52,582 bases of DNA, taken from an uncultured Actinomycetes bacterium (GTDB lineage Bacteria > Actinomycetota > Coriobacteriia > Coriobacteriales > Atopobiaceae). Where the stretch lies: contig OMWB01000019.1 of the NCBI GenBank assembly GCA_900314645.1, positions 1 to 52,582 on the forward strand. The letters run 5' to 3'. A program made the translations under genes and the position numbers. The notes under the pieces were generated by a model, which saw only the letters and a list, made by a program, of their open reading frames with translations, was not told the DNA's origin and searched no databases. Below are positions 34,874-43,470 of the stretch, in pieces; positions within the stretch are counted from its first letter, which is position 1, and every line of letters begins with the position of its first letter.

Positions 34874-35581
34874 TCATGATACGTCACGGATTTGGCCCAT
34901 GTGGTTGCGTTTGCGCAGGTACGAGATGATGCCGGCGGTCACGCCGAGCGCGATGATCACCGGCCAGACGGCCGCGCGATCCATGGCGTCGCAGGCGCGC
35001 GTTCCTAAAAAGGCCCCAAAAGTGAACGCGGCGATGATGGAGAGGTACAGCGCCGCCCGCTTGAGGCGCTTGGTGTCATGGCGCACGATGCCCATAAAGA
35101 GTGCGTCAACAAATTTGCGCAGGTTGCCCGTGGACATGGTGGTGACGATGGCCTCTCCGCGGAAGGTGGTGAAGGTCTCGTACTGCATGGCAGCAACAAA
35201 GCTGACGATGCAGTTAGCCAGCTTGTCCCACTCCTCGCCCAGCGGGATGAGACTTACGATGATGAGGCCAACCATCTCGACGAGCAGGATTGAGCGACGT
35301 ACCAGGCGGATTTGGCGGCGCTCAAGGATTTCCTTGATACCGAGTGCCACCATAAGGCCAAGCACAAACGAGCAGATGGGCGCGAGATAGAAAAGGTAGC
35401 GGTCGCGAGCTCCGTTGGCGAGCGCGATGCCCAGCTTGACGATGTTGCCCGTCTGCGCGTTGGCAAAGACACCGCCCCGCTCAAAGTAGGTGTAGGCATC
35501 CAGAAAGCCGCCCACCACCGTGAGGATATAGGCGACGCGCATGCGCTGTGAGGGGACGAGCGCGCTTTCGTTTGTGGCCAT
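34874..35581 (-). CDS. YoaK/DUF1275 membrane protein
   Basis: The 235-residue protein has six hydrophobic segments and the DUF1275 hallmarks: VGGFLDAYTYFERGGVFANAQTGNIVKLG near the N-terminus and AMQYETFTTFRGEAIVTTMSTGNLRKFVDAL in the middle. The two halves each carry a TGN motif, suggesting an internal duplication. Function is unknown; transporter-like. The start at 35581 (MATNES) has AAGGAGCG upstream. Confidence 0.9.
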   Translation of the reverse strand: MATNESALVPSQRMRVAYILTVVGGFLDAYTYFERGGVFANAQTGNIVKLGIALANGARDRYLFYLAPICSFVLGLMVALGIKEILERRQIRLVRRSILLVEMVGLIIVSLIPLGEEWDKLANCIVSFVAAMQYETFTTFRGEAIVTTMSTGNLRKFVDALFMGIVRHDTKRLKRAALYLSIIAAFTFGAFLGTRACDAMDRAAVWPVIIALGVTAGIISYLRKRNHMGQIRDVS

Positions 35582-35611
35582 AGTCGCTCCTTGCGTCAGG
35601 GGATCGCACAT

Positions 35612-35951
35612 AAATGATTATGCACAGATGTGAGGAGGGGCGGGGAAGGGCTTGGACGGATTTGTGGCGCTCTCCGTCTGCGTCCAGGAAACTACACACA
35701 GTTTCTCTTCGATTGAGTGCACGGTGAAGCCTGCGGCGCGTAGCCGGTTTGCTCGCTCTATGCCGAGTGACTGCAGGGCCTCTCGTTCCGAAATGCTGAG
35801 TTTCACTGAGCGGTCAAAGGAAGTGTGGGCCAAAAAAACTACCCACAGTTTCACTTCTTTCGAACAAGCTTAGGATAAACCTGCAGGAAGCGGTATCCGT
35901 ATGTACGAAAAGAAAGAAACTGTGGGTAGTTTCTTCAATGCTGGAAAGCTC
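35612..35951. repeat. Gene-free stretch with repeated GAAACT-n6-AGTTTC dyads
   Basis: Quasi-palindromic GAAACTACACACAGTTTC lies at 35688-35705; related AAACTACCCACAGTTTC at 35836-35852 and its inverse at 35916-35932. A minus-strand frame (35618-35854, 78 codons from a GTG) runs between the first two copies and encodes KLWVV/KLCVV echoes of the repeat, but it has no ribosome site and is probably not a gene. I recognise nothing else here. Confidence 0.6.
35832..35932 (-). terminator. Terminator of the C11 protease gene
   Basis: The repeat at 35916-35932 pairs perfectly over 17 bp with 35836-35852, with extra pairing of AAAGAA/TTCTTT inside. On the minus strand the stem runs into seven Ts (35838 down to 35832). 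It lies 20 bases after the protease stop codon. Confidence 0.75.
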
Positions 35952-38129
35952 TTAGAAGTACAGGTTACCGTCCTCGTCGATTTGGAATTCCACGTTGCCC
36001 GTAAAGTAGTAGTCGCCAAAGGCGTCCTTGATGCAGAAGCAGTACAGGTACTTTCCGTCGGGCAGATAGCCGTAGTCAACCGTCAGGGTCTTGGAGGTGA
36101 GCGTATAGGGATTGCCCACGTACGTGCTTGCGGTCACGGTCTCGTCGTTGGAGAACGCGTTGTATAGGGGCACGATGACGTCGCCCTTCTTCAACGGCGT
36201 CACGCCGCGGTCAACGGCGCCACCTTCGGTAACGCCGTTCCACACGCCTTCCACCTCTACGGCCTCGGTCGCCATGTCAAAGCGCATACGCAGGTAGCAC
36301 TCGGTGCCGTTGAGCTCGATGGGGGAGGCATAGATGATGTAGTCCTCCGTTGCGCTCACTACGGAGAGGTTGAGGTTCTGCCCGTCGGGAAGCGACAGCC
36401 ACTCGCCTTCAAACCCGTCGTAGAACTCGCCAGTGCTCCAGTCGCCATAGACGTCGTAGGTCTCGCCGAGCGCGATGTTGTCCGCACCATCCTCGGAGCG
36501 CTCGTACACTAGGGCGCTCACCACGGCGGCGTTGTCAATGCCGTTCTGGTCCAGCTGGAACCAGAAGGTGCCGTTGTCGTCCACCTGCGGCTCGGCGGCA
36601 AAGGTGATGCCGGCGGTGCTTGTGGAGGTGTGCTCCTCAACGTAGTCCCAGTGGTCCTCGACCTCCTGCTGTTGCTGCGTGTCGGTGGTATAGCCCAGAA
36701 GCCAGTTCCACAGGTCGCCGCTGAAGAAGGTGTCGTTCGAGTAGTTCTCGTACTGCGAGCTCGTGGAGCTGTATGTGGCGCCGTTCACCAGACGGTCAAC
36801 GTACTGCAGGTACGAGGGGTTGACGGCCACGCTCTGGAACGTGGCGAGCTCCTTTGAGCCGTTCACGCGCAGCGGATAGTACGTAGAGAGGCCCGTGGCC
36901 GCCGCGTGATAGGTGCCGCGCACCTGGTAGGGCACGGCGTTGTGCAGGGCGGTCTTGACGTCAGAGGCGCTTGGGGTGACTGACGCGCACGCATCCACCA
37001 AACCGCCGAGGTCAACCATGTTGGTGTAACCCTCGCGACGGTTGTTGCAGCCGTAGCTGTCCGCCTTCTGGATTCCGCGCGACATGGCAGCGAAGGTCTG
37101 CTGGTCAGTGCCGGAGGCGTACATCTCCTGCGAGAAGCGATAGAAGTCCTGGATGAGCTGGTCAATCTTGGACAGGTCAACCACCGAGAGCGTGATGAAG
37201 CCCTTGTTGCTGCGGTCGACGGAGGCAAGGTAGCTGTCGCAGACCGTGCGGCCCAGGCTGACGCTGTCGGTGTTGGGGTTCTTGGCCAAGTAGTCACTGA
37301 TGGACTTGTATTCCCAGCCGTTGCCAGGCTCGCTCTCCTGCGAGGCATACATGTAGTCGGCGTATGAGGCCAAGATGTTGGCGGTCTCGAGCGTGCTCAT
37401 CAGGCAGGCGTCAAAGCCGATAAAGTCAAACTTCTCCCACATGCTGGGTAGGGCACTCGCGAGGGCGGCGTCAAGCTCGCGCAGCGTCAGCGAGTCGTTA
37501 CTATTGCGCTCGTCAAAGCAGACGCCCGCGATAGAACCGCCACCGTGATCCCACAGGATGAGGCCCATGTGGTCGGCGGGATAGTTCTTGATGCCCCACT
37601 GCAGGAAGTCGGCGAGCGTCTCGGTCTTGCCCATGCTGGCGGCGCTCACGGCGCCGGCATCCATCATCTTGCCCGCCTGGATGACGTAGCGGCCCAGCTG
37701 CCTGGCGCTCATGGTGTTGTTGCGCCAGGTCCTGGCACCGCCGGTCTCCACCACAAAGCGCACCTTGTTGCTACCCGTGGAGCTCAGCATCTCGTTGAGG
37801 TCCTTGGTGGCTGCGGCGTTCTGAGACTCCAGGTTGGAGCCGCAGATGTAGACGAAGACGGTCCACGTGTCGTCCTGAAGGTTGGCTGGGCGCTTTCCAC
37901 TGGGCTCCACGCGGTTGATTTCCAACTCCTCCTTGCCGCGCTCAGCTTGGATGGTCAGGCCGCTGGAGACCATGTCAGAGAGCGAACCACCGGACGAGGA
38001 CGTGCCCCCGCCGGTGCCGCCGCCATCGCTGGGAGCGTACTCAATCTCGACGCAGGCACCCAGGGCGATGCAGGTCATCGCCGCAACCAGCCAACACAGG
38101 GCCTTGCGTGCAATGCTCGTGTTTCTCAC
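35952..38129 (-). CDS. C11-family (clostripain-like) lipoprotein cysteine protease
   Basis: The 725-residue secreted protease has a signal peptide with lipobox LGAC (C26) and a Gly/Ser-rich spacer (about 36-50). The caspase-like C11 domain follows from WTVFVYICGSNLE (about 89-101), with the catalytic pair H195 (LILWDHGGGS) and C242 (FIGFDACLMS). Residues 430-725 form a long C-terminal region of repeated beta-rich sequence of unknown fold, ending in DGKYLYCFCIKDAFGDYYFTGN-like strands. C11 enzymes usually cut after Arg/Lys and may self-process. A hypothetical gene sits just upstream (21-base gap), probably co-transcribed. Confidence 0.93.
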   Translation of the reverse strand: MRNTSIARKALCWLVAAMTCIALGACVEIEYAPSDGGGTGGGTSSSGGSLSDMVSSGLTIQAERGKEELEINRVEPSGKRPANLQDDTWTVFVYICGSNLESQNAAATKDLNEMLSSTGSNKVRFVVETGGARTWRNNTMSARQLGRYVIQAGKMMDAGAVSAASMGKTETLADFLQWGIKNYPADHMGLILWDHGGGSIAGVCFDERNSNDSLTLRELDAALASALPSMWEKFDFIGFDACLMSTLETANILASYADYMYASQESEPGNGWEYKSISDYLAKNPNTDSVSLGRTVCDSYLASVDRSNKGFITLSVVDLSKIDQLIQDFYRFSQEMYASGTDQQTFAAMSRGIQKADSYGCNNRREGYTNMVDLGGLVDACASVTPSASDVKTALHNAVPYQVRGTYHAAATGLSTYYPLRVNGSKELATFQSVAVNPSYLQYVDRLVNGATYSSTSSQYENYSNDTFFSGDLWNWLLGYTTDTQQQQEVEDHWDYVEEHTSTSTAGITFAAEPQVDDNGTFWFQLDQNGIDNAAVVSALVYERSEDGADNIALGETYDVYGDWSTGEFYDGFEGEWLSLPDGQNLNLSVVSATEDYIIYASPIELNGTECYLRMRFDMATEAVEVEGVWNGVTEGGAVDRGVTPLKKGDVIVPLYNAFSNDETVTASTYVGNPYTLTSKTLTVDYGYLPDGKYLYCFCIKDAFGDYYFTGNVEFQIDEDGNLYF

Positions 38130-38150
38130 GATTGTGCCTCCTCGGTGGGG

Positions 38151-38645
38151 CTAGGCGAGCTTGTTCTGAATCTGCTGCAGAAGCACGGCTAAGGGCTTGC
38201 TGTCCTTGGACGTGATGCCGCTTTGGCCGATGATCAGCATGTTGTTCTGATAGGTCACCTTCAGCTGCTTGAGCTGGTCCCAAGTGATGGCCATCTTGCC
38301 GCCACGTCCGTCAGCAAGATATACGCCCGTGGTGCTCAGCACCATGCCCGACCTTGCCTTGCCGTCGAGGTCAAGCAGCAGGTAGGGCGTGTCGCTGGAG
38401 GGGAGGCCGAAGTTGGTGCGCAGCGTTGCCGCCTTGGAGGTGAGCGCGGTGCCCCACGTGGTCTGGCTGGTGATGCCAGGCTGCAGTGCGCCCATGAAGG
38501 CCTCGATGACCTGCTTGGGAATACTGTTGTCCTCAACGCGCTTGTGAGGCTTGATGGCCGCGCGCTTGACGCCGGTGCGGCCGGTCTCAGAGCTCTTGAC
38601 CTTCACGCGACGCTGGGCGGCGCGATCTTGACTCTCTTGGTCCAT
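38151..38645 (-). CDS. Hypothetical protein, possibly PH-like, upstream of the C11 protease
   Basis: The 164-residue product is not recognised. The first about 45 residues are Lys/Arg-rich and likely disordered. The rest is alpha/beta with a strand-rich end (YLLLDLDGKARSGMVLSTTGVYLADG, MAITWDQLKQLKV, NMLIIGQSGITSKDSKPLAVLLQQI), a pattern seen in bacterial PH-like domains, which is only a suggestion. No signal peptide. The start at 38645 has AAAGGAGACG upstream. It precedes the protease gene by 21 bases, so the two probably share a transcript. Confidence 0.7.
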   Translation of the reverse strand: MDQESQDRAAQRRVKVKSSETGRTGVKRAAIKPHKRVEDNSIPKQVIEAFMGALQPGITSQTTWGTALTSKAATLRTNFGLPSSDTPYLLLDLDGKARSGMVLSTTGVYLADGRGGKMAITWDQLKQLKVTYQNNMLIIGQSGITSKDSKPLAVLLQQIQNKLA

Positions 38646-38750
38646 GACGTCTCCTTTGTGCGAATGGTGGTGCCACAACGATAGCGCGATTCTCATGCAT
38701 ACGTTCTAACGGTTCGGTCTGGGACCCTATGTTTGGCGCGGAGGGGCAGG

Positions 38751-38773
38751 ACCACAAGGTCCGACCTTGTGGT
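38751..38773. repeat. GGACCAC-family palindrome abutting the RpiR stop codon
   Basis: ACCACAAGGT pairs with ACCTTGTGGT (38751-38773) around CCG. It touches the stop codon of the minus-strand regulator gene. A close relative with the same inner GGTCCGACC lies at 48408-48434. No T-run. Confidence 0.7.
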
Positions 38774-39535
38774 TCAGGCTTGTGCTGCGTATTCCTGCGC
38801 GATCAGCCCCGCCACGGCCTCAAGTTGGTACGGATGCCCTAGCCGGCTGAGGTCAGACGAAAACGACAACAGATCGGACACATAGTCTGGCTGAGGACGT
38901 CGTGCGCCACACACCATCCAGATGCGCGGTCGGTCAAGCCGACGAAGCGCGGCGCCAAGGTCTCCGTACTCAAAGTAAGCACCCGTGTACGAGAACACGA
39001 TGACCAGCTCGTCTTTGCCTGCGCGAGCAATGTGTTCCATTTGATCGGCGAGCGCCGTGCAGGTGTCTATCCACTTGCCTTGCATGAGGAGGTCTACCTG
39101 CAGATCGAGCGCGGCTGCCTGCCCCTTCAGCAGGCCGTAAGCGCTGACGCGCTCATATGCGTGCAGGTCATGGGCCAGTCGTTGCAGCGCCGTGCGGTCA
39201 ACACCGTCGGTGGCCTGTCGTATCGATTGGCTGACGCGCTGAGCGAGCTCGCTGGCGCGTGATTCGGGTGTGGCCCCCGAGATGGGTGCAAACTGCTTCG
39301 TAAAGCCGTCAAGGGCCTCGCGCAGTTCGGCGAAGCTCGCAAAGCCGGCCTCACGCGCAAAACGAGAAATGGTGCCCGTCCCCACGTGCGCCGCTGCAGC
39401 AAGCTCTTTGATGGAGAGTGCACCCGCTTCATCAACATGGGAGAGCAGGTATCGGGCTATCTCCGCGTTGGTGGAGTCGCGGTCCTCGGCCGAGAGCATG
39501 GAGAGCAAGGCAACGGTGAGCTTGTCGTACGTCAT
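38774..39535 (-). CDS. RpiR/MurR-family sugar-phosphate-responsive regulator
   Basis: The 253-residue regulator has an N-terminal HTH_6 domain (about 1-80; SIKELAAAAHVGTGTISRFAREAGFASFAELREAL) and a C-terminal SIS sugar-isomerase-like domain (about 110-250; MEHIARAGKDELVIVFSYTGAY). It probably senses a phosphosugar and controls a catabolic gene; nagA and the glycosidase of this window are candidates but not adjacent. GGAG precedes the ATG by six bases. Divergent from the DJ-1-like gene. Confidence 0.93.
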   Translation of the reverse strand: MTYDKLTVALLSMLSAEDRDSTNAEIARYLLSHVDEAGALSIKELAAAAHVGTGTISRFAREAGFASFAELREALDGFTKQFAPISGATPESRASELAQRVSQSIRQATDGVDRTALQRLAHDLHAYERVSAYGLLKGQAAALDLQVDLLMQGKWIDTCTALADQMEHIARAGKDELVIVFSYTGAYFEYGDLGAALRRLDRPRIWMVCGARRPQPDYVSDLLSFSSDLSRLGHPYQLEAVAGLIAQEYAAQA

Positions 39536-39696
39536 GTGGGCTCCAAGTGATAGGGGACAATGCTAACGATACTCCCTTGCGTTCATTGCCGCGTTCAGTT
39601 CGTGCAGGTTCCAGCTTCTGGAAACGGTTAGCGGAGCCAGTGGCCCGCGCGTATCGTGGGCAGTGTCAAAGAGAGCTGCCAAAGAAGGAGGCCGCA

Positions 39697-40254
39697 ATGA
39701 AGAAGGTTGCCGTAATGCTTGCCACAGGCTACGAAGAGGGAGAGTCCCTGTTTGTGGTGGACATCATCCGTCGTGGCGGATTTGAGTGCGAGAGCGTTGG
39801 CCTCAATGATGCGCAGGTCACGGGCTGTCATGACATCACCGCGCTTGCCGACAAGGTCTTTGATGGTTCGCTGGATGAGTACGACATGGTAGTGGTGCCG
39901 GGTGGTATGCCAGGCGCTTCAAACTTGGCCGATGACCAGCGCTTTGTTGATGCTCTGCGCACGTTTGGCAACACCGAGGGCAAGCTCGTTGCCTCCATCT
40001 GCGCTGGTCCCATGTCGCTTGATCGCGCGGGCCTGCTTGCCGGCCGTACGTTCACCTGCTTCCCCACGCGCAAGGACTCCATCGGCAAGGACGGCACGTG
40101 GGCGGATGAGGTTGTGGTTCGCGACGGGAACGTCATCACGTCTCAGGGTCCCGGGACTACGCTGCACTTCGCGTTTGCGCTGGTGGACGCCTTGGGCGGC
40201 GACGGAGACAAGCTGCGCAACGCCATGCTCTACACCAAGGCGCTGTCGGCCTAA
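39697..40254 (+). CDS. DJ-1/PfpI-family protein
   Basis: The 185-residue protein has the DJ-1 superfamily fold: MKKVAVMLATGYEEGESL with the conserved Glu, VVVPGGMPGASNL, and nucleophile-elbow cysteine C102 (ASICAGPMSL), then TCFPTRKDSIG and TSQGPGTTLHFAFAL. Closest by pattern to the DJ-1 (ThiJ/YajL) subgroup of protein/nucleotide glyoxalase-chaperones. Strong AAGGAGG precedes the ATG. It is followed by a bidirectional inverted repeat. Confidence 0.94.
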   Translation: MKKVAVMLATGYEEGESLFVVDIIRRGGFECESVGLNDAQVTGCHDITALADKVFDGSLDEYDMVVVPGGMPGASNLADDQRFVDALRTFGNTEGKLVASICAGPMSLDRAGLLAGRTFTCFPTRKDSIGKDGTWADEVVVRDGNVITSQGPGTTLHFAFALVDALGGDGDKLRNAMLYTKALSA

Positions 40255-40255
40255 C

Positions 40256-40350
40256 TTGTAAAAGACCCATCGCCCTTTGGACGCCATTTTTGCAAAACGA
40301 CCTGCGGTTTCTGCAAAAATGGCTTCCAAAGGGCGATTGGCTTTTTACAA
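40256..40350. terminator. Long bidirectional inverted repeat
   Basis: TTGTAAAA...GCCATTTTTGCA (40256-40293) pairs with TGCAAAAATGGC...TTTTTACAA (40312-40350), about 30 paired bases with short internal mismatches. It contains the TAA stop of the minus-strand esterase gene (40345-40347) and lies two bases after the DJ-1-like stop, so it can terminate both convergent genes. Confidence 0.8.
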
Positions 40351-41067
40351 AGCAGCATCCAACGCGCGGAGACCCGCCCCGTAGCGCTCGGGAATGTGCT
40401 GCAGATGGTTTCCCGGCCCCAACACATAGTCAACGCGACAGCCTCGGCAGCGCAGGAGCTCAACGCACTCCTCCATACGCTTCTGGACGGTTCGCATGAG
40501 CGGCTGGCCGCCGCGCTTCTCCTTTGTTCCGAGCGAGAAATACGCGTAACGGCCCGTCAGGTCGCCATCCATCCCTTGCAGATGCTCGACCCATCCCTCG
40601 TACCAGACCGAGCCCGAGAGGCATCCGCACGCAGTGAAGGCGTCACAGTGGGTGAAGGCGTAGAGCGAGAAGAGACCGCCAAGCGAGTATCCGCAGATGG
40701 CGCGTTCTGAGGGAGCGAGGCCGGTCTCGGTGGCAATCTGCGCTTCAGCGGCAGGGATAACGTGCGCAAGAAGATCCTCCAGCGTCTCGGCGGCGTGGCC
40801 CTCAAAGTCAGGCTCCTCGCGGTAGAGGGCGGCAGCGGGCCATGGTGTGAGGGCCGCGTTCCAGCAGGCCACCGGCACCGTCACCACCCATGATTTTAGC
40901 CCGTCTGCATATATGGCCACGTCAGACGGATGCTCCGGCGAGTCAATCACGTAGATAACGCTCGTCGCTTCGTGGCGCGAGCCCGATAAAACCGTATAGC
41001 GAGCAAGATCGATGTATCCCACGTCAGTCTCCGTATGATCGTCCACGTCAGATGCTACAAAAGCCAT
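40345..41067 (-). CDS. Alpha/beta-hydrolase esterase (esterase D-like)
   Basis: The 240-residue hydrolase has the nucleophile elbow GYSLGG (about 131-136 of the chosen frame) in ICGYSLGGLFSLYAF, a preceding WNAALTPWPAAA region, and a C-terminal His in LGPGNHLQHIPERY. It fits the putative-esterase/IroE-EstD branch. No signal peptide, so cytosolic. The start is uncertain: ATG 41067 is taken because upstream codons overlap the divergent transporter promoter, but it lacks a clear ribosome site. Substrate unknown. Confidence 0.82.
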   Translation of the reverse strand: MAFVASDVDDHTETDVGYIDLARYTVLSGSRHEATSVIYVIDSPEHPSDVAIYADGLKSWVVTVPVACWNAALTPWPAAALYREEPDFEGHAAETLEDLLAHVIPAAEAQIATETGLAPSERAICGYSLGGLFSLYAFTHCDAFTACGCLSGSVWYEGWVEHLQGMDGDLTGRYAYFSLGTKEKRGGQPLMRTVQKRMEECVELLRCRGCRVDYVLGPGNHLQHIPERYGAGLRALDAAL

Positions 41068-41154
41068 TGCATTGCAGCGATATAAAACTTTTAGCCTTCG
41101 TTTCCTCGGTGCATCATACTCTACTGTGTTTTCGGCAATCGAGGGAGGGAACCC

Positions 41155-42384
41155 ATGAAGATCTCTGGAAGGCACCTTCTGGTGCTCATCGGCATGTGCG
41201 GGCTGCTCGCTTCAGGCATTGGCCTGGTCACCAACGTGTCCGGCCTCTTCTTCACGCCGCTCATGGACGAGTTTGGCATTCTGCGCGGGCAGGCGAGCCT
41301 CATGCCCACCATTTGCAACATCTCGCTGGCTGTGGGCGGGATGATGGTCCCGCGCCTGCTCTCTGAGAAGAGCCTCAAACCGCTGATGATCGGCGCGACG
41401 GCAGTGCTCGCGGCTTCTACCGCGGCGCTTGCGCTCTGCAGCTCCATCATGCCCATGTATCTGCTCTGCGTGCTGCGTGGCCTCTCTGCCGGCTGCCTTA
41501 CCTTTGTGTTCGCGACCACCATCATCAACAAATGGTTCATTGCGGGCGTTGCCCTGGCCACCTCCATTGCCATGAGCTGCAGCGGTCTTGCCGGCGCGGC
41601 GTTCTCGCCGGTGGTGAACGGCGTCATCGCGTCGAGCGGCTGGCGCGCGGGCTTCCTCACGGTGGCGGCGCTCACGGTGGTGCTGAACCTTCCTGCCATC
41701 CTGTTCCTCCCCTCGATTGACCCGCGCACCAAGGGCCTGGCGCCGCTCGGTGCTGACGAGGCTGCTGCTGCGCAGGAGAACGCTGGTGGCGTCACAAAGG
41801 CCGAGGAGGTTCCCGCGCCTCCCATCGATATGCTGGTGTTCATCGCCGTGGTGGCCTTCGCGCTCTTCGCGTCCGCGTTGACGGCCCTGCCGCAGCACTT
41901 CCCCGGCTTGGCCGAGACCTACTCGCTTGGCGCGGCCGTGGGCGCCGCCATGCTCTCTGTCTCCATGATCTCGAACAGCGCGGGCAAGATTCTGCTCGGC
42001 GCGCTCATCGACCGCATCGGCACCAAGCTCTCCGTGCTCCTGTACACCGTGCTCAACGCCGTCGCCGTGGTCATGATGCTCGTGATGCATGCCCCGACGC
42101 CGCTCATCATTGCCGCCGGCTTCTTTGGTCTGTGCTATGCGCTGGGCACAGTGGGCATCTCTATGCTCACCCGTGACGCGTTTGGCATCGGCAACTACAG
42201 CAAGACGTATCCCACCATCAGTCTGGTGGGCAATATCGCCAACGCTGCCTTCGCCACCGTGGTGGGCTTCATGTATGACTTCACCGGTGGCTATGCGGCC
42301 ACGCTCATCATGTTCCTCGCCATGCTCGCTGCCGTGGTCGCCATCGTGCTCTTCGTGTACGGACGCACTCCGCAGGAGGCGTAA
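41155..42384 (+). CDS. MFS transporter (OFA-like)
   Basis: The 409-residue protein has twelve predicted membrane helices in two six-helix halves with a charged central loop (about 193-222), as in the major facilitator superfamily. The pattern in helices 1-2 (GIGLVTNVSGLFFTPLMDEFGILRGQASL) and later LGALIDRIGTKLS and TYPTISLVGNIANAAF is reminiscent of oxalate:formate antiporter-like members. Substrate cannot be read from sequence. GAGGGAGGG precedes the ATG. Divergent from the esterase gene. Confidence 0.9.
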   Translation: MKISGRHLLVLIGMCGLLASGIGLVTNVSGLFFTPLMDEFGILRGQASLMPTICNISLAVGGMMVPRLLSEKSLKPLMIGATAVLAASTAALALCSSIMPMYLLCVLRGLSAGCLTFVFATTIINKWFIAGVALATSIAMSCSGLAGAAFSPVVNGVIASSGWRAGFLTVAALTVVLNLPAILFLPSIDPRTKGLAPLGADEAAAAQENAGGVTKAEEVPAPPIDMLVFIAVVAFALFASALTALPQHFPGLAETYSLGAAVGAAMLSVSMISNSAGKILLGALIDRIGTKLSVLLYTVLNAVAVVMMLVMHAPTPLIIAAGFFGLCYALGTVGISMLTRDAFGIGNYSKTYPTISLVGNIANAAFATVVGFMYDFTGGYAATLIMFLAMLAAVVAIVLFVYGRTPQEA

Positions 42385-42391
42385 ATCCGAC

Positions 42392-42461
42392 ACCCATACA
42401 AATGGGACAGGCACCGTAGTTCTGAAATCCGAACTACGGTGCCTGTCCCATTTGTATGGGT
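42392..42461. repeat. 30-bp perfect inverted repeat with REP-like GGGACAGGCACC core
   Basis: ACCCATACAAATGGGACAGG (start of arm 42392-42421) pairs perfectly with 42432-42461 around a ten-base loop. It lies between the convergent MFS and lipoprotein genes, seven bases after one stop and six from the other. The GGGACAGGCACC/GGTGCCTGTCCC core is common in REP-type repeats of other bacteria. It probably also terminates both genes. Confidence 0.85.
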
Positions 42462-42467
42462 AGTCTA

Positions 42468-43289
42468 TTACTCGCCGACGACGGGGTAGCTCACCAGGAT
42501 GCCGTCCTCAAGGCGCACCACTGTGTCGGCTTCGGCATCATGAGACCAGTAGTCGCCGTAGGTGTACTTGATGTACAGGTACGGACCCCAGTCGTCCTGC
42601 TCGGAACGCAGCTCGGTGATGGAGTAGGCGCCGTCAAGCCAAACGCTCTCGGACCACTCGGACACGAGTGAGAGCTCGATGGCATTGGGGGCCTCGTCAC
42701 CGTTGTCGTAATACTTGAACGCGTATGTCTCGTCCACGCCGTCGCCGTTGCCGTCCCACGAGAACGTCGCCCCGTTCAACAGGTCGATCGTCCCGCTGTT
42801 CGCTTCCTTCTGCGCGTCTCGCTCGTCGAGGTACGAGATGAGCGAGGTCAGCAGCGCACCCATCTGTGAGGAGTCGCGCAGCTCATACAGGCGCACGCTG
42901 TCGCCCTCCGTCAGTGCGAAGTAGTCAGAGGTCTGGAAGTCGAACGTGTAATGGCGGCCATCCTTCCAGCTGAACGTGAAGGCGATGTTGTTCGCGTCGG
43001 TGGGAGTTGCCTTGGCAGCCTTGTCCGAAATCTCGAGCGCGGTCAGGCTGCGCCATGTCGCGGCAATAAAGCTCTGGTCATCGAGGGTCTCGCTGTTGCC
43101 ATTGGCAACAAAGAAGAAGAGCTCGTCGGGCATGTCGGCCCCGCTGGTGATGCCAGCGTCGAGCGCGTCGAACTCCTCGCCAGAGAGGAACTCCGCCAAT
43201 GTGACGGTCCGTCCAGGCAGAAGGCTGCAGCCGGTAAGGACTGCGGCTGCGGCGAGCAAGGAAATGAGCAACGCGGCGGCGCGCTTCAT
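42468..43289 (-). CDS. Hypothetical lipoprotein
   Basis: The 273-residue product has a clear type-II signal peptide with lipobox LTGC (C21). The mature part is acidic and aromatic-rich (NIAFTFSWKDGRHYTFDFQTSDYFAL; YLYIKYTYGDYWSHDAEADTVVRL), beta-rich by appearance, with DGNGDGVDETY (near 179-189) resembling a calcium-binding Dx[DN]xDG loop. No family recognised. Surface-anchored protein of unknown function. Confidence 0.8.
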   Translation of the reverse strand: MKRAAALLISLLAAAAVLTGCSLLPGRTVTLAEFLSGEEFDALDAGITSGADMPDELFFFVANGNSETLDDQSFIAATWRSLTALEISDKAAKATPTDANNIAFTFSWKDGRHYTFDFQTSDYFALTEGDSVRLYELRDSSQMGALLTSLISYLDERDAQKEANSGTIDLLNGATFSWDGNGDGVDETYAFKYYDNGDEAPNAIELSLVSEWSESVWLDGAYSITELRSEQDDWGPYLYIKYTYGDYWSHDAEADTVVRLEDGILVSYPVVGE

Positions 43290-43470
43290 GGTGGCTCCTT
43301 AAGGGGGTGAAAGACGGGCGTGAAGCGAGTGTAGCACCGATTGGCCAGACAGCGCAGCGCATCGGTACCCGTTTTTTGCAAAGCCGTAGGTGTTTTAGAA
43401 AGCACGTGCATCGGAGTCCGACGCAACGGTAGAGTGGTCGGCACATGGGGCACATACGGCGGGAGGAAGC

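Noticed and set aside
35618..35854. 78-codon minus-strand frame as a gene
   Set aside because: GTG start with no Shine-Dalgarno sequence, lying on the terminator stem of the C11 gene; kept only as part of the repeat entry.
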